Shown here piece by piece: positions 1-9,555 of a stretch of DNA of 64,000 nucleotides. Position 1 is the stretch's first letter. Every line of letters begins with the position of its first letter. The stretch is taken from positions 186,001-250,000 of the forward strand of contig NZ_QTPP01000002.1 of NCBI RefSeq assembly GCF_003853415.1, written 5' to 3'. The position numbers were made by a program, and so were the translations under genes. The notes beneath the pieces were generated by a model. The model saw nothing but the letters and a program-made list of their open reading frames with translations, made no database searches and was not told the origin of the DNA. This DNA is from Burkholderia sp. Bp9142 (GTDB lineage Bacteria > Pseudomonadota > Gammaproteobacteria > Burkholderiales > Burkholderiaceae).

Positions 1-256
1 CCGTCACGCGGTAGTTGCCGCCGCCGTCGGTCAGTGTCGTCGCCGAGCCTTGCGCGCAACTCACCGTCACCGATGCGCTCGCGAGTGCGGTGCCGGTGGC
101 GGCCGTGCCGGACAGCGCGACGGTTTGCGTGTTGTCGTTGAAGCAGACGTCGACGCCGAAGCAGGCTTCGCCGTTGCAGCCCGCAAGTGCCGCGACGGCG
201 GTGACGCAGGCGGCGCCCAGCGCGGGGCGGAGGAAGCGCGGATGGCAAGGGTTCAT
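1..256 (-). CDS. Truncated lipoprotein with carboxypeptidase-regulatory-like repeat (5' part only)
   Basis: The reading frame begins at an ATG at 256 and runs off the left edge without a stop, giving 85 residues. The N-terminus is a lipoprotein signal: basic residues, a hydrophobic stretch and a lipobox ending A-L-A-G-C, with the cysteine near residue 27. The mature part is cysteine-rich and then shows a pattern typical of CarboxypepD_reg-like beta-sandwich domains (G-T-A...A-S-V-T-V, then T-D-G-G-G-N-Y). It is probably an outer-membrane or periplasmic lipoprotein with an adhesion or scaffold role. The substrate is unknown because most of the protein lies outside the window. Confidence 0.7.
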   Translation of the reverse strand, partial: MNPCHPRFLRPALGAACVTAVAALAGCNGEACFGVDVCFNDNTQTVALSGTAATGTALASASVTVSCAQGSATTLTDGGGNYRVT

Positions 257-344
257 GGTCGCGGGCCTTTGAGATAGTGGGGCAACCGGTGGGCGCAGGA
301 GGTGCGGCGCCGCTCATATTTTATGTCCCGAATCGGCGCGCTGC

Positions 345-390
345 TTGCCCGTTTGGCCCGTTTGTGCCCGCTTGTGCCCGCTTGTGCCCG
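345..390. repeat. Degenerate decamer direct repeats
   Basis: Between the truncated lipoprotein and pbpC lie five head-to-tail units. Two are identical copies of CTTGTGCCCG (371-390), one is TTTGTGCCCG (361-370), and two are shorter degenerate units (345-360). The array falls in the gap downstream of pbpC. It looks like a short slippage-prone tandem repeat; no function can be assigned. Confidence 0.7.
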
Positions 391-462
391 GGGGAGGCAC
401 TGCCGGTCGGAGCAGAAGCCGAACGCCAACGCAGCCGGCCAGTAAGCGTCTGGCCCGGCCAC

Positions 463-2700
463 TCACGGCTTGCGCGCTGCCGTCTTCGCGAACGCGCCGC
501 GCACCTCGAAGCCGATCGCATCCGCGACGTTGCCGCGCGCATCGACGAGTTCCAGCCGGTGCCGGCCCGGCCACGGCATCCACGCGATGCGGTCGGCATG
601 GCCGATCACCTTGTCGTCGAGCCGCCACGCGAACCGCGCGGCATGTCCGGACGAGCGCTCGAACCAGATCCGCTGATTCTTCGGCGGAATGTCCGGATCG
701 ATCGCGAAGATCGTGCCGTCGGTCGGCGCGCCGATCGTCAGCGGCGCGCGCGCGCCGTCCTTGCCCGGCGTGACGGGCGCCGCGAGCCGGATCGTGTCGA
801 GCGCCGTGCCCGCGACGAACCACTCGTTGCGCGACGGTTCGACGTCGCGCTCGAACGCGATGCGACGCGTTTCGACGCCGGCCGGCGGCTGCGGCGCACG
901 GCTCGGCAGGTCGCGGTGCAGGTAGCCGACGACGGCCGACCATACCGGCGACGCACCCGTCACCCCCGACACGTCCCACATCGGCGAGCCGTCCGCATTG
1001 CCGACCCACACGCCGACCGTATAGCGCGACGTGAAGCCGACGGTCCAGTTGTCGCGCATGTCCTTGCTCGTGCCGGTCTTGACCGCCGAAAAGAAGCGCG
1101 TCGCGAGCGGGTTGTCGAAGCCGAACGTGCGCACGCGCGCGTTGTTGTCGGAGAGGATGTCGGTGACGACGAAGCTGGCCGCTGCGCTGAATACGCGCGT
1201 GCCGTGGTCCGCCCGCCCGGGTGTCGACGCGCCGGAAGCAGTCACCGACGCAGGCAGGTCGACGACCTTGCGCGCGACGCCGCCGTTCGCGAGCGCGCGA
1301 TACGCATTGGTCAGCGACAGCAGCGTGACGTCCGCGCTGCCGAGTGCGAGGCTGAAGCCGTAGTAGTCGCCTTCCTGCGCGAGCGGCAGCCCGAGCGCGG
1401 TCAGCGTGCGCGCGAAGCGGTGCGGCGTGACGAGCACGAGCGTGCGCACGGCCGGCACGTTCAGCGAGCCGCCGAGCGCGCTGCGCACGCTCACCCAGCC
1501 CTTGAAGTCCTTGTCGTAGTTCTGCGGAATGTAGAGACCGCCGCCGGCCGCGAGGTTGATCGGCGCGTCGTCGAGCAGCGACGCGGCGGTCAGCCGCTTC
1601 TCGTCGATCGCCTGCGCGTAGAGGAACGGCTTGAGCGTCGAGCCGGCCTGGCGCGGCGCGAGCACGGCGTCGACGTCGCGCGCGCTGGACAACGCACCCG
1701 ACGAACCGACCCATGCGCGAATCTCGCCGGTCGCGTTGTCAATCACGACGACCGCGCCGTCCTGCACGTTGCGCCGGTGCGCGGGCGCGTTGAGCTCGGT
1801 CAGCGCGCGCGTCAGCGTGTCGCGCGCGAAGCGCTGCAGCGGCGCATCGAGCGTCGTGCGCACCTGCGCGCCGGCCGCCGGCTTGACCTCGGCCGCGATG
1901 CGGCGCGCGAAGTGCGGCGCGAGGGCGGCACCGTCGTCGCGCGCGGCGTTGGCCGGGCGGGCGATCACGAGCTGCACGTAGCCGTCGAGCGACGCGCAGG
2001 CCTGTTCCGCATGCATGTCGCGCAGGATCCGGCACGCTCGCTCGGCGACCTTCGTGGGTGCCGCGTTGGGCGCGCGCACCAGCGCCGCAGCGATCGCGGC
2101 CTCGCGCGCGTCGAGGCCGGACGGCGCCTTGCCGAACAGCACCTGCGACAGTGCGGCGAGCCCGACCGTCTCGCCGCGGAACGGCACGAGATTCAGGTAG
2201 GCCTCGAGGATCTGGTCCTTGCGCCAGCCGCGTTCGAGCAGCAGCGCGTTCATTGCCTGCGTGGCCTTCTGCGGCAGCGAGCGCTGGCCCGAGCGGCGCG
2301 GCGAATCGCTGAGCAGCCCGGCGAGCTGCATGGTCACGGTCGACGCGCCGCGCGTGCGCTCGTTCCACAGGTTGCCCCACGCCGCGCCGGCGATCCCGCG
2401 CCAGTCGACGCCGCTGTGTTCGTAGAAGCGCTTGTCCTCCGACACGACGATCGCCTCGCGGAACGCGGGTGACACGTCGGCGAGCGACACCCAGTCGCCG
2501 CGCCGTTCGCCGAGGTCGACGCGCGTGCGCTGCAGCGGTGTGCCGTCGCGCGCGAGCAGCACCCAGTCGGAACTGCGCCAGTTGCGCCGCACGTCGTCGT
2601 AGCCGGGCAGCGCGTGCGCGACGAGCGGCGCGGCCAGTACGACGGCGACGAATACGCGGCCGGCGAAACGCGCCGGCCGCGGCAAGACCCGATCGATCAT
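463..2700 (-). CDS. pbpC: Penicillin-binding protein 1C (peptidoglycan glycosyltransferase/transpeptidase-like)
   Basis: A 745-residue inner-membrane protein with its catalytic parts in the periplasm. After one N-terminal hydrophobic segment (about 13-30), the glycosyltransferase-51 domain shows EDKRFYEH at 88-95, G-A-S-T-V-T-M-Q-L-A near 118-127 and the R-K-D-Q-I-L-E-A-Y-L-N motif near 160. The transpeptidase domain has the three penicillin-binding motifs: S354-T-L-K357, S412-L-N414 and K541-T-G543. The last 100 residues match the PBP1C C-terminal domain. The gene starts 7 bp after the alpha-2-macroglobulin stop codon. This is the usual bacterial pairing, thought to couple cell-wall repair with trapping of proteases that breach the envelope. 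Length and motifs are all as expected for an active enzyme. Confidence 0.95.
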   Translation of the reverse strand: MIDRVLPRPARFAGRVFVAVVLAAPLVAHALPGYDDVRRNWRSSDWVLLARDGTPLQRTRVDLGERRGDWVSLADVSPAFREAIVVSEDKRFYEHSGVDWRGIAGAAWGNLWNERTRGASTVTMQLAGLLSDSPRRSGQRSLPQKATQAMNALLLERGWRKDQILEAYLNLVPFRGETVGLAALSQVLFGKAPSGLDAREAAIAAALVRAPNAAPTKVAERACRILRDMHAEQACASLDGYVQLVIARPANAARDDGAALAPHFARRIAAEVKPAAGAQVRTTLDAPLQRFARDTLTRALTELNAPAHRRNVQDGAVVVIDNATGEIRAWVGSSGALSSARDVDAVLAPRQAGSTLKPFLYAQAIDEKRLTAASLLDDAPINLAAGGGLYIPQNYDKDFKGWVSVRSALGGSLNVPAVRTLVLVTPHRFARTLTALGLPLAQEGDYYGFSLALGSADVTLLSLTNAYRALANGGVARKVVDLPASVTASGASTPGRADHGTRVFSAAASFVVTDILSDNNARVRTFGFDNPLATRFFSAVKTGTSKDMRDNWTVGFTSRYTVGVWVGNADGSPMWDVSGVTGASPVWSAVVGYLHRDLPSRAPQPPAGVETRRIAFERDVEPSRNEWFVAGTALDTIRLAAPVTPGKDGARAPLTIGAPTDGTIFAIDPDIPPKNQRIWFERSSGHAARFAWRLDDKVIGHADRIAWMPWPGRHRLELVDARGNVADAIGFEVRGAFAKTAARKP

Positions 2701-2707
2701 CGCGTGC

Positions 2708-5700
2708 TCACGACTTGCCCGCGTCGGCCGGCTTCACGGTCATCGGCGGGTTCGGCCACAGGCCATACACGGACGGTGCGTACAGCGCCTCGACGCGCGT
2801 CGGCGGCAGCCCGAACGTGCCGACGTTGTTGAGCCGCACCGTGTACTCGACCGAGAATTTGCCCTTCGGCAGATAGTCGTAATACGCGCGGTAGCCGTCG
2901 AAGTCGCGCTCGATGAACGCGGGCCACGCGCCGTCGGGCCGCTTTTCGTCCTGCGTCGCGGCTTCCGAATCGCGGCCAAGGCCCGAGCCGAGAATCGTCG
3001 CGCCCGCCGGGATCGGATCGTTGACGACGACCCACGTCATGTCGCTCTGCGCATCGATGTCGAGGTGCACGCGCACGACGTCGCCGCGCGTCAGCACGCC
3101 CTTGACGGCGGGCGACACGGGCGTGACGGTCTTCGTGATCCGGTAGCCGGCCGCGAACGCCGCGCGCAGCGGCACGGCCGCGAGGCTCTCGACGGTCGCC
3201 CACGGGCGGCCGGTGCCGTCCTGCGTGACGGACAGCGTGGCCGGCGCCTGCGACGCACGCGGCCACGGCATCAGCACGCTGCGCGCGGCGGCGGCGCGCG
3301 TCGCGGCGGTGGCCGATGCGGGGGCGTCGGCGGGCGCCGGCGCCTGCGACCACGCAATCGCGCGCTCGTTGCCGCCGAGCGCGACCTTCGTCGTGCCGGC
3401 GACCGGCGTGCTCTCGTAGGTGCGCGAGAAGCGCTCGATCGCGAGCTGGCCGAGTGCGTTCGAGGTCGTGGTCTGCCATGCGCCCTGGCGTTGCAGCGCG
3501 AGCAGGCCGGCCGTCACGCGCGGCATCTCGTCCTTCCACGCCGGGTCGCCCGCGAATTCCAGCGCGAGGCGTGCGGCGTTGGTCTCGTTGCTCGTCATCA
3601 GCCACCACAGGTCGTCGTCGCGCGCGGTCGAGAACACGAGCTGCGTGCCCTGGTACGTGAGGCGCGCACGCAGGATCTGCTCGACCAGCGCGCGCTTCGC
3701 GTCGCGCTGCGGGATGTCCTTCACGCGCGTGAGGACCGCGTGGTAGTCGATCACCGCCGACGTCGGCCACTGGTTCGGCGCGATCTCGATCGAACCGAGC
3801 ATGCGGCCTTGTGCTGCACCGTAACGCGACAGCGCCTCGATCGCGGCGAGCTTGCGCAAATCGCGATCCTGGCGCGGCGCCCACGCGTTGCGCTCGATGC
3901 GGCCGTCGACGAAGCGCGCGAGCCCGGCCTCGAGCTGCGTGCGCAGGTCTTCCGGCAGCGCGAAGCGCGGGTCGAGGCGGCTGGCCTCGTCGGCGACCAC
4001 GAGCAGGTACGACGACAGCGTCGGGCTGCCGTAGTGCGCATCGTCGGACGACGGCGGGAAGTAGCTCGCGAGCCCGTCGCTGTCGAGGTAGACGGGCATG
4101 CGCGCAACCAGCGCCTGCCATTGCGCTGCGTCGTGCAGGCCGATCGCGCGTGACGTCTGCTGTTCGAGGCAGCGGTACGGATAGCGCTCGAACCAGCGTC
4201 GCACGCCAGGCAGCCCGTCCGCGAGCTTCGACTGCAGCGACACGGCGATGCCGCCGCGCGGCGCGCCCTGCGCGTTGCTGACGGCGCCGGCCGGGGCCGA
4301 CACGGGCACCGTCAGCGTGCCGTCGACCTGCGCGAGCGTGGCCTGCTGCACGGTCACCGGCAGCGCGGGCACGACCTTCTGCGCGACGGCCAGCGCATCG
4401 GACGCGCGCTTGCCGCCTTGCTCGGCCGCCTCGATGCGCCAGTTCAGCGCGCCGGCCGCGTCGAGCGCCTGCTCGGGCACGGTGATCGTCCACGCGACCT
4501 CGGCCGCCGCATTGGCCGCGAGCGACACGGTCTGCGGCGCGACCTCGAGGCCCGTCACGCGCGGCGTCACGACGACCTGCATCGCGCGGTCGGTCGTGTT
4601 GCGCAGCGTGACCTGTGCGCGGAACGCATCGCCTTCGCGCACGAGCGGCGGCAGGCCGGAGATCAGTTGCAGGTCCTGCGTGCTGCGAATCGACGTGCTG
4701 CCGGTGCCGAAGCGGTCGGGGCCGACCGCCGCGATCGCGACGATCCGGAAGCGCGTGAGCGCGTCGTTCAGCGGCACCGCGACGGTCGCGCTGCCGTTCG
4801 CGTCGAGCGTCACGCGCGGATTCCACAGCAGCAGCGTGTCGAACAGCTCGCGCGTCGGCGCGCTGCCGCCGCCGCCGCCGGCCGGTACGGCCTTGCGGCC
4901 GAAGTGGCGGCGGCCGACGATTTCCATCTGCGCGGTGGCCGTTTCGACGCCGTATGCACGGCGCTGCAGCATCGCGTCGAGCAGGTCCCAGCTGTGGTTC
5001 GGCATCAGTTCGAGCAGCGCCTCGTCGACGGCGGCGACCGCGATCTGCGTGCCGGCGGGCGCGGGCTGGCCGTTCGGCAGCGTGACCTTCACGTGCGCCT
5101 GGGCCTTGCCGCGCACCGTGTAGCGCGTCGCGTCGGTCGTCACGGTCACGCCGAGACGATGCACGCCCGTGCCGACCTTGATCTCGCCGAGGCCGTAGCG
5201 GAACGCGGGCTTCGACAGGTCGACGAACGCGGTCGGCGCTTCATGGTGACGGCCTTCGCGCCAGAATGCGCGCGCCCATTCGACCGGCGCCTTCCAGCCC
5301 CACGTGAAGAACGAGTACCACGGCACCTCGCGAATCCGGCCGCGCAACGCGAGCACCGACACGTACACGTTCGGCCCCCACGATTCGCCGACCTTCAGGT
5401 CGACGGTCGGGTTCTTGCCGTTCAGTTCGACGATGTGCGTCTCCATCACGCCGCCGCGTTCGACCGCGACAAGGGCGGTTGCGTAGCGGAACGGCATGCG
5501 CACCTGGAAGCGGGCCGTCTCGCCCGGCTCGTAGGACGTTTTCTCCGGAATCACGTCGATCCGGTCGGTGTTGTCGCCGCCGAACCAGAGTTGATCCTCG
5601 CGCGTGACCCAGACCGACGTCGACGCGTTCGACGTGCGGCCGTCGCCGTCCTTCGCGACCGCGATCAACTGCACGTTGCCGGCCTGTTCGAGCGTCGCGT

Positions 5701-8700
5701 CGCAGGCCATGCGGCCCTTGTCGTCGGTCTTGCCCGAGCACAGCACGCCGAGGTCGCGCGTGTCGCTCTTGTTGTCGTACGCGTAGAAGCCGCCGACCAT
5801 CCGCTTGCGCGACGACGTCGTGACGTGCGCGACGCCCTTGATCTCGATCGGCACCGACGCGCGCGCCTTGCCCTGCAGGTCGACCGCGAGCGCCTGCACC
5901 GGCACGCGCTGGCCGACCGACACCCAGCGGCCTGCCTTGATGCCGGCCACGACCGCGGCCGGCCACAGGATCGTGTCGCCGCGGATCGTCTGCACCTCGC
6001 CGTTCGGGTCGGCGAACGTCGCCTCGAGCGCGATGCGCTTCGGCGCGTCGACATCGGGCAGGCCCTTGAGCGTGACGGAACCCGCGCCGTTGCGGTCGAG
6101 CGTCAGCGGCAGCTTGTCCGCGATCAGCTTGGTTGCGTCCGGGTCGTTGTTCGCGGCCGATGCGTTGTCGCCGTCCTGCGAATCGTCGTCGGCGTTGCCG
6201 TCGCTCCGCTCAGGACGATAGGGCGTGAAGCTGAAATCCTCGAAGCGATCCGCGAACGGGGGCGATGCCCATTTCATCAGCGCCGACACCTGCACGGGCA
6301 GGTTCGATGCGCCGCCGCCCGACACGTAGTCGATCTGCACCGCGAGCGGTGCTTCCTTGACCGCGACGAGCGGGCTCTTCTGCGCGTCGCGCGCGCTGAT
6401 CGTCCCTTTGAGCACCGGCAGGCGGAACGCCTCGGCGCGGAAGCTGCCGCTGTAGTAACTGGCGGTCGGCGCATCGTCCGGGCCGCCTTCGAGCGAGACG
6501 CTGTATTCGCCGAGCTTCGCCGCGGGCGGCAGCGTGAACTGCGTGTCCGCGCTGTGGTCGGCCGACCACGTGAGCGGCAGCTTGTAGGTCTGGTCCGAGC
6601 CGAGATGGCGGATCGTCACGCGCGTCGGGTATTGCGCCGGGAACGCGAGGCTCTGCAGTGTCTCGGTGCGCAGGAAGTGCTTCATCGACACGGTTTCGCC
6701 GGCACGCAAGAGCGTGCGGTCGAACACGGTGTGCGCACGCACGGTCGGCGCGCTGTCGGTGTCGGTCGGCACGTTGAAGCGCCACGACTCGATCCCGCGG
6801 TTCCAGTTCGAGCTGACGAACGCCATGTCGGGGCCCGTCTTCGGATCGTCGACGCGCGCCGACACGAAGTAGTCGTCGAAGCGTTCCGACTGGCTGCATT
6901 CGTGCTTCGGCTCGAATGGGCCGTCGATCTTCAGCAGGCCTTGCGCATCGGTCTTGCCGGACGCGATCTCGTCGCCGTTGCAATCCGACACGCGGATCCG
7001 CGCATTCGGCACCGGCTTGCCCTTGTCGAGCGTCGTGACCCACACGAGGTTGTTCTCGCGGCCCTGTTTCAGGTGCACGCCGAGGTTCGTGACGAGCACG
7101 GTGGTGCGCACGTACATGCTCGACGGCTTCGCGAGCAGCGAGCGGCCGAGCGCGGGCGACGCGAGTTCAAGCACGTAGAAGCCGGGCTTGTCGATCGGCA
7201 CGCCGACGACCTCGAACGGGCGCAGCGTCTTCGGATCGGCCTTCGGCAGCGTCAGCGCCTGCGCACCCGGTTCGCCGGTGAGCAGCGACAGCGAGCGCAC
7301 GTCGATGCGGCGGTTCTGCGGCGCGGGCATCTTCTCGCCGGCCTCGAGCGGCACGTAGACGGGGTGCTGGCCCTTGCGCCGGAGCAGGCCCGGCATGCGC
7401 TCGTCGATCGTGCCGGCCGTCATCGACCAGTTGTCGAAGCGCTCGACGGTGCGCATCCATTGACGGATCGCGGTGTCGTCGTCGACCTTCAGGTTCGAGA
7501 ATTGCGCGCCGCGCGTGTTGAGGCCCGCGATGTGCAGGTCGGCCTCGACGTTGCGCAGCGTGACGGGCACGAGCGCGGGCGTATCGGGTTCGGCGAAGCG
7601 CTCGACGATCCCGAAGGTGCCCGACGAGAATTTCGCGAGCGGGGGCATCGGCGCGGTGCGCGTCGCCAGCGGGAACAGGTCGGCGTTCGCGAGCGAGCGG
7701 TCGGTCACGTCGCGCAGGCCCGACGGCAGCTCGATCGTCAGGTTCGCCTGCGCGGGCAGCGGCGGGTTGAACGTGACGGTCGTCACTTCGTCGCTGTGGT
7801 CGTCGGCCGCGAAGGTCGGTGAAAGCGAACCGTCAGGGCCGCGCAGCTTGATCGCCTCGGCGTTCTTGCGCGAGATCGGCGCATTGAACGACAGCGTCAG
7901 CGGCCGCAGCGGCGTGCAGGGCGCCTTCGCGTTCTCGCGCTCGCACGAGAAACTCGCGGCGAACGGTGCGCGCACGGTGAAGTCGAAGCGGCGCTCGGTG
8001 TCGTTCGCGATGCCGCTCGGGCTCGCGACGCCCTTGCCGTAAACGAGCTGCATCTTCGCGCTCGCGGGCAGTGCCTGCGCGCACGACAGCGTCAGCACGC
8101 GCGCGGCGTCCTTCTTCAGCCCGAAGTGGTCGAGCAGCGCGTTGCGCGCATCGTCGTCGGCGGCCGTGACGGGGATACGGTTGCCGATGCCGGCCGCTTC
8201 GCACCAGATGTTCGCGAGCGCGGAGCGCGGCTCGGCCGGGCCGTTCAGCTTGAGCACGAAGACCTGGCGCTCCTCGATCTCGCGCGAGCCGGGGCGCACC
8301 GTCACCGGGAACGGGCCGCCGGTTTGAAACGTGAAGCGGCGCGGGCCGCTGACCGCATTGCCGGCGACCGAGCGCAGCGTGTCGTTGAGCGCGACCGAGC
8401 AGCGCACGCCCGGCGGCAGGTCGTTCTCGAAATCGTAGACCCACGTCTTGTCGTCGAGCCAGTGGCCCTGGCCGCGTGCGGCGGTGGAATCGTTGCAGGT
8501 CATGCGCGCGGGTGGCGGCGCGGATGCCGAGCCGAACGCGACCATCGGTTCGTCGAACTTGACGACGCTCTGCCGGACTTCGGTGACGGTGCCTTGCGGC
8601 GATACGCTCACCGTGCGTGCCGCGAGTGCGTGCAGCGAGAGTGCCGCGGCGCCCCCGAGTGCGGCGACCGCGCCGATGCGCCAGAGCAGCCGTGTCGTGT

Positions 8701-8743
8701 GGTTGGATTGATGCGTGTTGTTGTGTTTGTCGTGCTGCTCCAT
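2708..8743 (-). CDS. Alpha-2-macroglobulin family protein with thioester motif
   Basis: A very large (2011 aa) envelope protein of the bacterial alpha-2-macroglobulin family, which traps proteases through a bait region and a reactive thioester. The ATG at 8743 is chosen because GAGGG lies 8 bp upstream and a basic-hydrophobic signal/anchor follows (about residues 18-42). An in-frame upstream extension is possible but has no signal sequence at its front. Many macroglobulin-type beta-sandwich repeats follow. The thioester motif C1525-L-E-Q1528 is intact, in the context R-Y-P-Y-R-C-L-E-Q-Q. E. coli YfhM, the pbpC-linked homologue, is near 1650 aa, so this protein is clearly longer. Unlike YfhM I see no lipobox cysteine after the hydrophobic segment, so it is probably signal-anchored or periplasmic. 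It is co-transcribed with pbpC, 7 bp downstream. Confidence 0.93.
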   Translation of the reverse strand: MEQHDKHNNTHQSNHTTRLLWRIGAVAALGGAAALSLHALAARTVSVSPQGTVTEVRQSVVKFDEPMVAFGSASAPPPARMTCNDSTAARGQGHWLDDKTWVYDFENDLPPGVRCSVALNDTLRSVAGNAVSGPRRFTFQTGGPFPVTVRPGSREIEERQVFVLKLNGPAEPRSALANIWCEAAGIGNRIPVTAADDDARNALLDHFGLKKDAARVLTLSCAQALPASAKMQLVYGKGVASPSGIANDTERRFDFTVRAPFAASFSCERENAKAPCTPLRPLTLSFNAPISRKNAEAIKLRGPDGSLSPTFAADDHSDEVTTVTFNPPLPAQANLTIELPSGLRDVTDRSLANADLFPLATRTAPMPPLAKFSSGTFGIVERFAEPDTPALVPVTLRNVEADLHIAGLNTRGAQFSNLKVDDDTAIRQWMRTVERFDNWSMTAGTIDERMPGLLRRKGQHPVYVPLEAGEKMPAPQNRRIDVRSLSLLTGEPGAQALTLPKADPKTLRPFEVVGVPIDKPGFYVLELASPALGRSLLAKPSSMYVRTTVLVTNLGVHLKQGRENNLVWVTTLDKGKPVPNARIRVSDCNGDEIASGKTDAQGLLKIDGPFEPKHECSQSERFDDYFVSARVDDPKTGPDMAFVSSNWNRGIESWRFNVPTDTDSAPTVRAHTVFDRTLLRAGETVSMKHFLRTETLQSLAFPAQYPTRVTIRHLGSDQTYKLPLTWSADHSADTQFTLPPAAKLGEYSVSLEGGPDDAPTASYYSGSFRAEAFRLPVLKGTISARDAQKSPLVAVKEAPLAVQIDYVSGGGASNLPVQVSALMKWASPPFADRFEDFSFTPYRPERSDGNADDDSQDGDNASAANNDPDATKLIADKLPLTLDRNGAGSVTLKGLPDVDAPKRIALEATFADPNGEVQTIRGDTILWPAAVVAGIKAGRWVSVGQRVPVQALAVDLQGKARASVPIEIKGVAHVTTSSRKRMVGGFYAYDNKSDTRDLGVLCSGKTDDKGRMACDATLEQAGNVQLIAVAKDGDGRTSNASTSVWVTREDQLWFGGDNTDRIDVIPEKTSYEPGETARFQVRMPFRYATALVAVERGGVMETHIVELNGKNPTVDLKVGESWGPNVYVSVLALRGRIREVPWYSFFTWGWKAPVEWARAFWREGRHHEAPTAFVDLSKPAFRYGLGEIKVGTGVHRLGVTVTTDATRYTVRGKAQAHVKVTLPNGQPAPAGTQIAVAAVDEALLELMPNHSWDLLDAMLQRRAYGVETATAQMEIVGRRHFGRKAVPAGGGGGSAPTRELFDTLLLWNPRVTLDANGSATVAVPLNDALTRFRIVAIAAVGPDRFGTGSTSIRSTQDLQLISGLPPLVREGDAFRAQVTLRNTTDRAMQVVVTPRVTGLEVAPQTVSLAANAAAEVAWTITVPEQALDAAGALNWRIEAAEQGGKRASDALAVAQKVVPALPVTVQQATLAQVDGTLTVPVSAPAGAVSNAQGAPRGGIAVSLQSKLADGLPGVRRWFERYPYRCLEQQTSRAIGLHDAAQWQALVARMPVYLDSDGLASYFPPSSDDAHYGSPTLSSYLLVVADEASRLDPRFALPEDLRTQLEAGLARFVDGRIERNAWAPRQDRDLRKLAAIEALSRYGAAQGRMLGSIEIAPNQWPTSAVIDYHAVLTRVKDIPQRDAKRALVEQILRARLTYQGTQLVFSTARDDDLWWLMTSNETNAARLALEFAGDPAWKDEMPRVTAGLLALQRQGAWQTTTSNALGQLAIERFSRTYESTPVAGTTKVALGGNERAIAWSQAPAPADAPASATAATRAAAARSVLMPWPRASQAPATLSVTQDGTGRPWATVESLAAVPLRAAFAAGYRITKTVTPVSPAVKGVLTRGDVVRVHLDIDAQSDMTWVVVNDPIPAGATILGSGLGRDSEAATQDEKRPDGAWPAFIERDFDGYRAYYDYLPKGKFSVEYTVRLNNVGTFGLPPTRVEALYAPSVYGLWPNPPMTVKPADAGKS

Positions 8744-9048
8744 CGCTCGATGCCCTCGGAGGGAAGCTTTCTGTTTGATTGCACGGGATTCTAACCGACG
8801 GGCAGGTGAGCGGATGACGGGAAGCGGCGTGTCGTCGGCTTGCGACATACACTGCTTCCCAGTGCGCAATTGTCGCGTCGACGACACAAAATTGCAGCGA
8901 AATGTCGGTTGTCTCGGATTGCGGAACAATTAATGGACTATAAAAGCATTGTTCAATCCGAATTGTGCGCGTACATTTCAGGGCCGCGCGAAAGTTTGAG
9001 AAATATCAAGCGTGGTTTTCCCGAATCCGGTGTTCGAGAGAAGGAAAC
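8744..9048. other. Divergent intergenic region between the macroglobulin and glucose dehydrogenase operons
   Basis: There is no convincing gene here. The right half is markedly AT-richer than its surroundings, as expected for a shared promoter region. TATAAA at 8940-8945 could be a -10 for the rightward glucose dehydrogenase operon, with transcription starting near 8952, but I do not see a good -35. AAGGA at 9041-9045 is the ribosome binding site of the gamma subunit. Confidence 0.45.
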
Positions 9049-9555
9049 ATGCACAACGACAACACTCCCCACTCGCGTCGCGAAAGCGACGCAGCCGCAA
9101 CAGGCATCACGCGGCGTCAATGGCTGCAGGGCGCACTGGCGCTGACGGCGGCGGGCCTCACGGGCTCGCTGGCGTTGCGGGCCCTGGCCGATAACCCCGG
9201 CACCGCGCCGCTCGATACGTTCATGACGCTCTCCGAAGCGCTGACAGGCAAGAAAGGGCTGAGCCGCGTGCTCGGCGAACGCTTCCTGCAGGCGTTGCAG
9301 AAGGGCTCGTTCAAGACGGCCGACGGTCTGTCGCAACTCGCCGGCGCGCTCGCGTCCGGTTCATTGAATCCCGATCAGCAGGCCTCCGCGCTGTCGATTC
9401 TCGAAGCGTGGTATCTCGGCATCGTCGACAACGTCGTGATTACGTACGAGGAAGCATTAATGTTCAGCGTCGTGTCCGATACGCTCGTGATTCCGTCGTA
9501 TTGCCCCAACAAACCCGGCTTCTGGGCCGAAAAACCGATCGAGAGGCAAGCCTGA
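9049..9555 (+). CDS. FAD-dependent glucose dehydrogenase, gamma (small) subunit, Tat-secreted
   Basis: A 168-residue member of the gluconate 2-dehydrogenase subunit 3 family, and the first gene of a three-gene operon. The start at 9049 has AAGGA a few bases upstream. The leader carries a twin arginine (R22-R23 in T-R-R-Q-W-L) and then a hydrophobic stretch ending A-L-A. This fits its known role as a hitch-hiker chaperone: the folded catalytic subunit has no signal of its own and is exported by Tat in complex with this protein. The length equals that I recall for the B. cepacia enzyme gamma subunit. The stop overlaps the next start (TGATG), so translation is coupled to the catalytic subunit. 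Confidence 0.93.
   Translation: MHNDNTPHSRRESDAAATGITRRQWLQGALALTAAGLTGSLALRALADNPGTAPLDTFMTLSEALTGKKGLSRVLGERFLQALQKGSFKTADGLSQLAGALASGSLNPDQQASALSILEAWYLGIVDNVVITYEEALMFSVVSDTLVIPSYCPNKPGFWAEKPIERQA

Noticed and set aside
345..390. Decamer repeats considered as a CRISPR array
   Set aside because: Units are contiguous without spacers, too short, and there are no cas genes.
277..2472. A 731-residue open frame on the plus strand opposite pbpC
   Set aside because: Arg/Ala/Asp-rich antisense translation of high-GC third positions; no family motif, and pbpC on the other strand has complete catalytic motifs.
4418..7822. An 1134-residue plus-strand frame opposite the macroglobulin gene
   Set aside because: Same codon-bias artefact; composition is dominated by Arg, Ala, Val, Asp and His with no hydrophobic core or signal.
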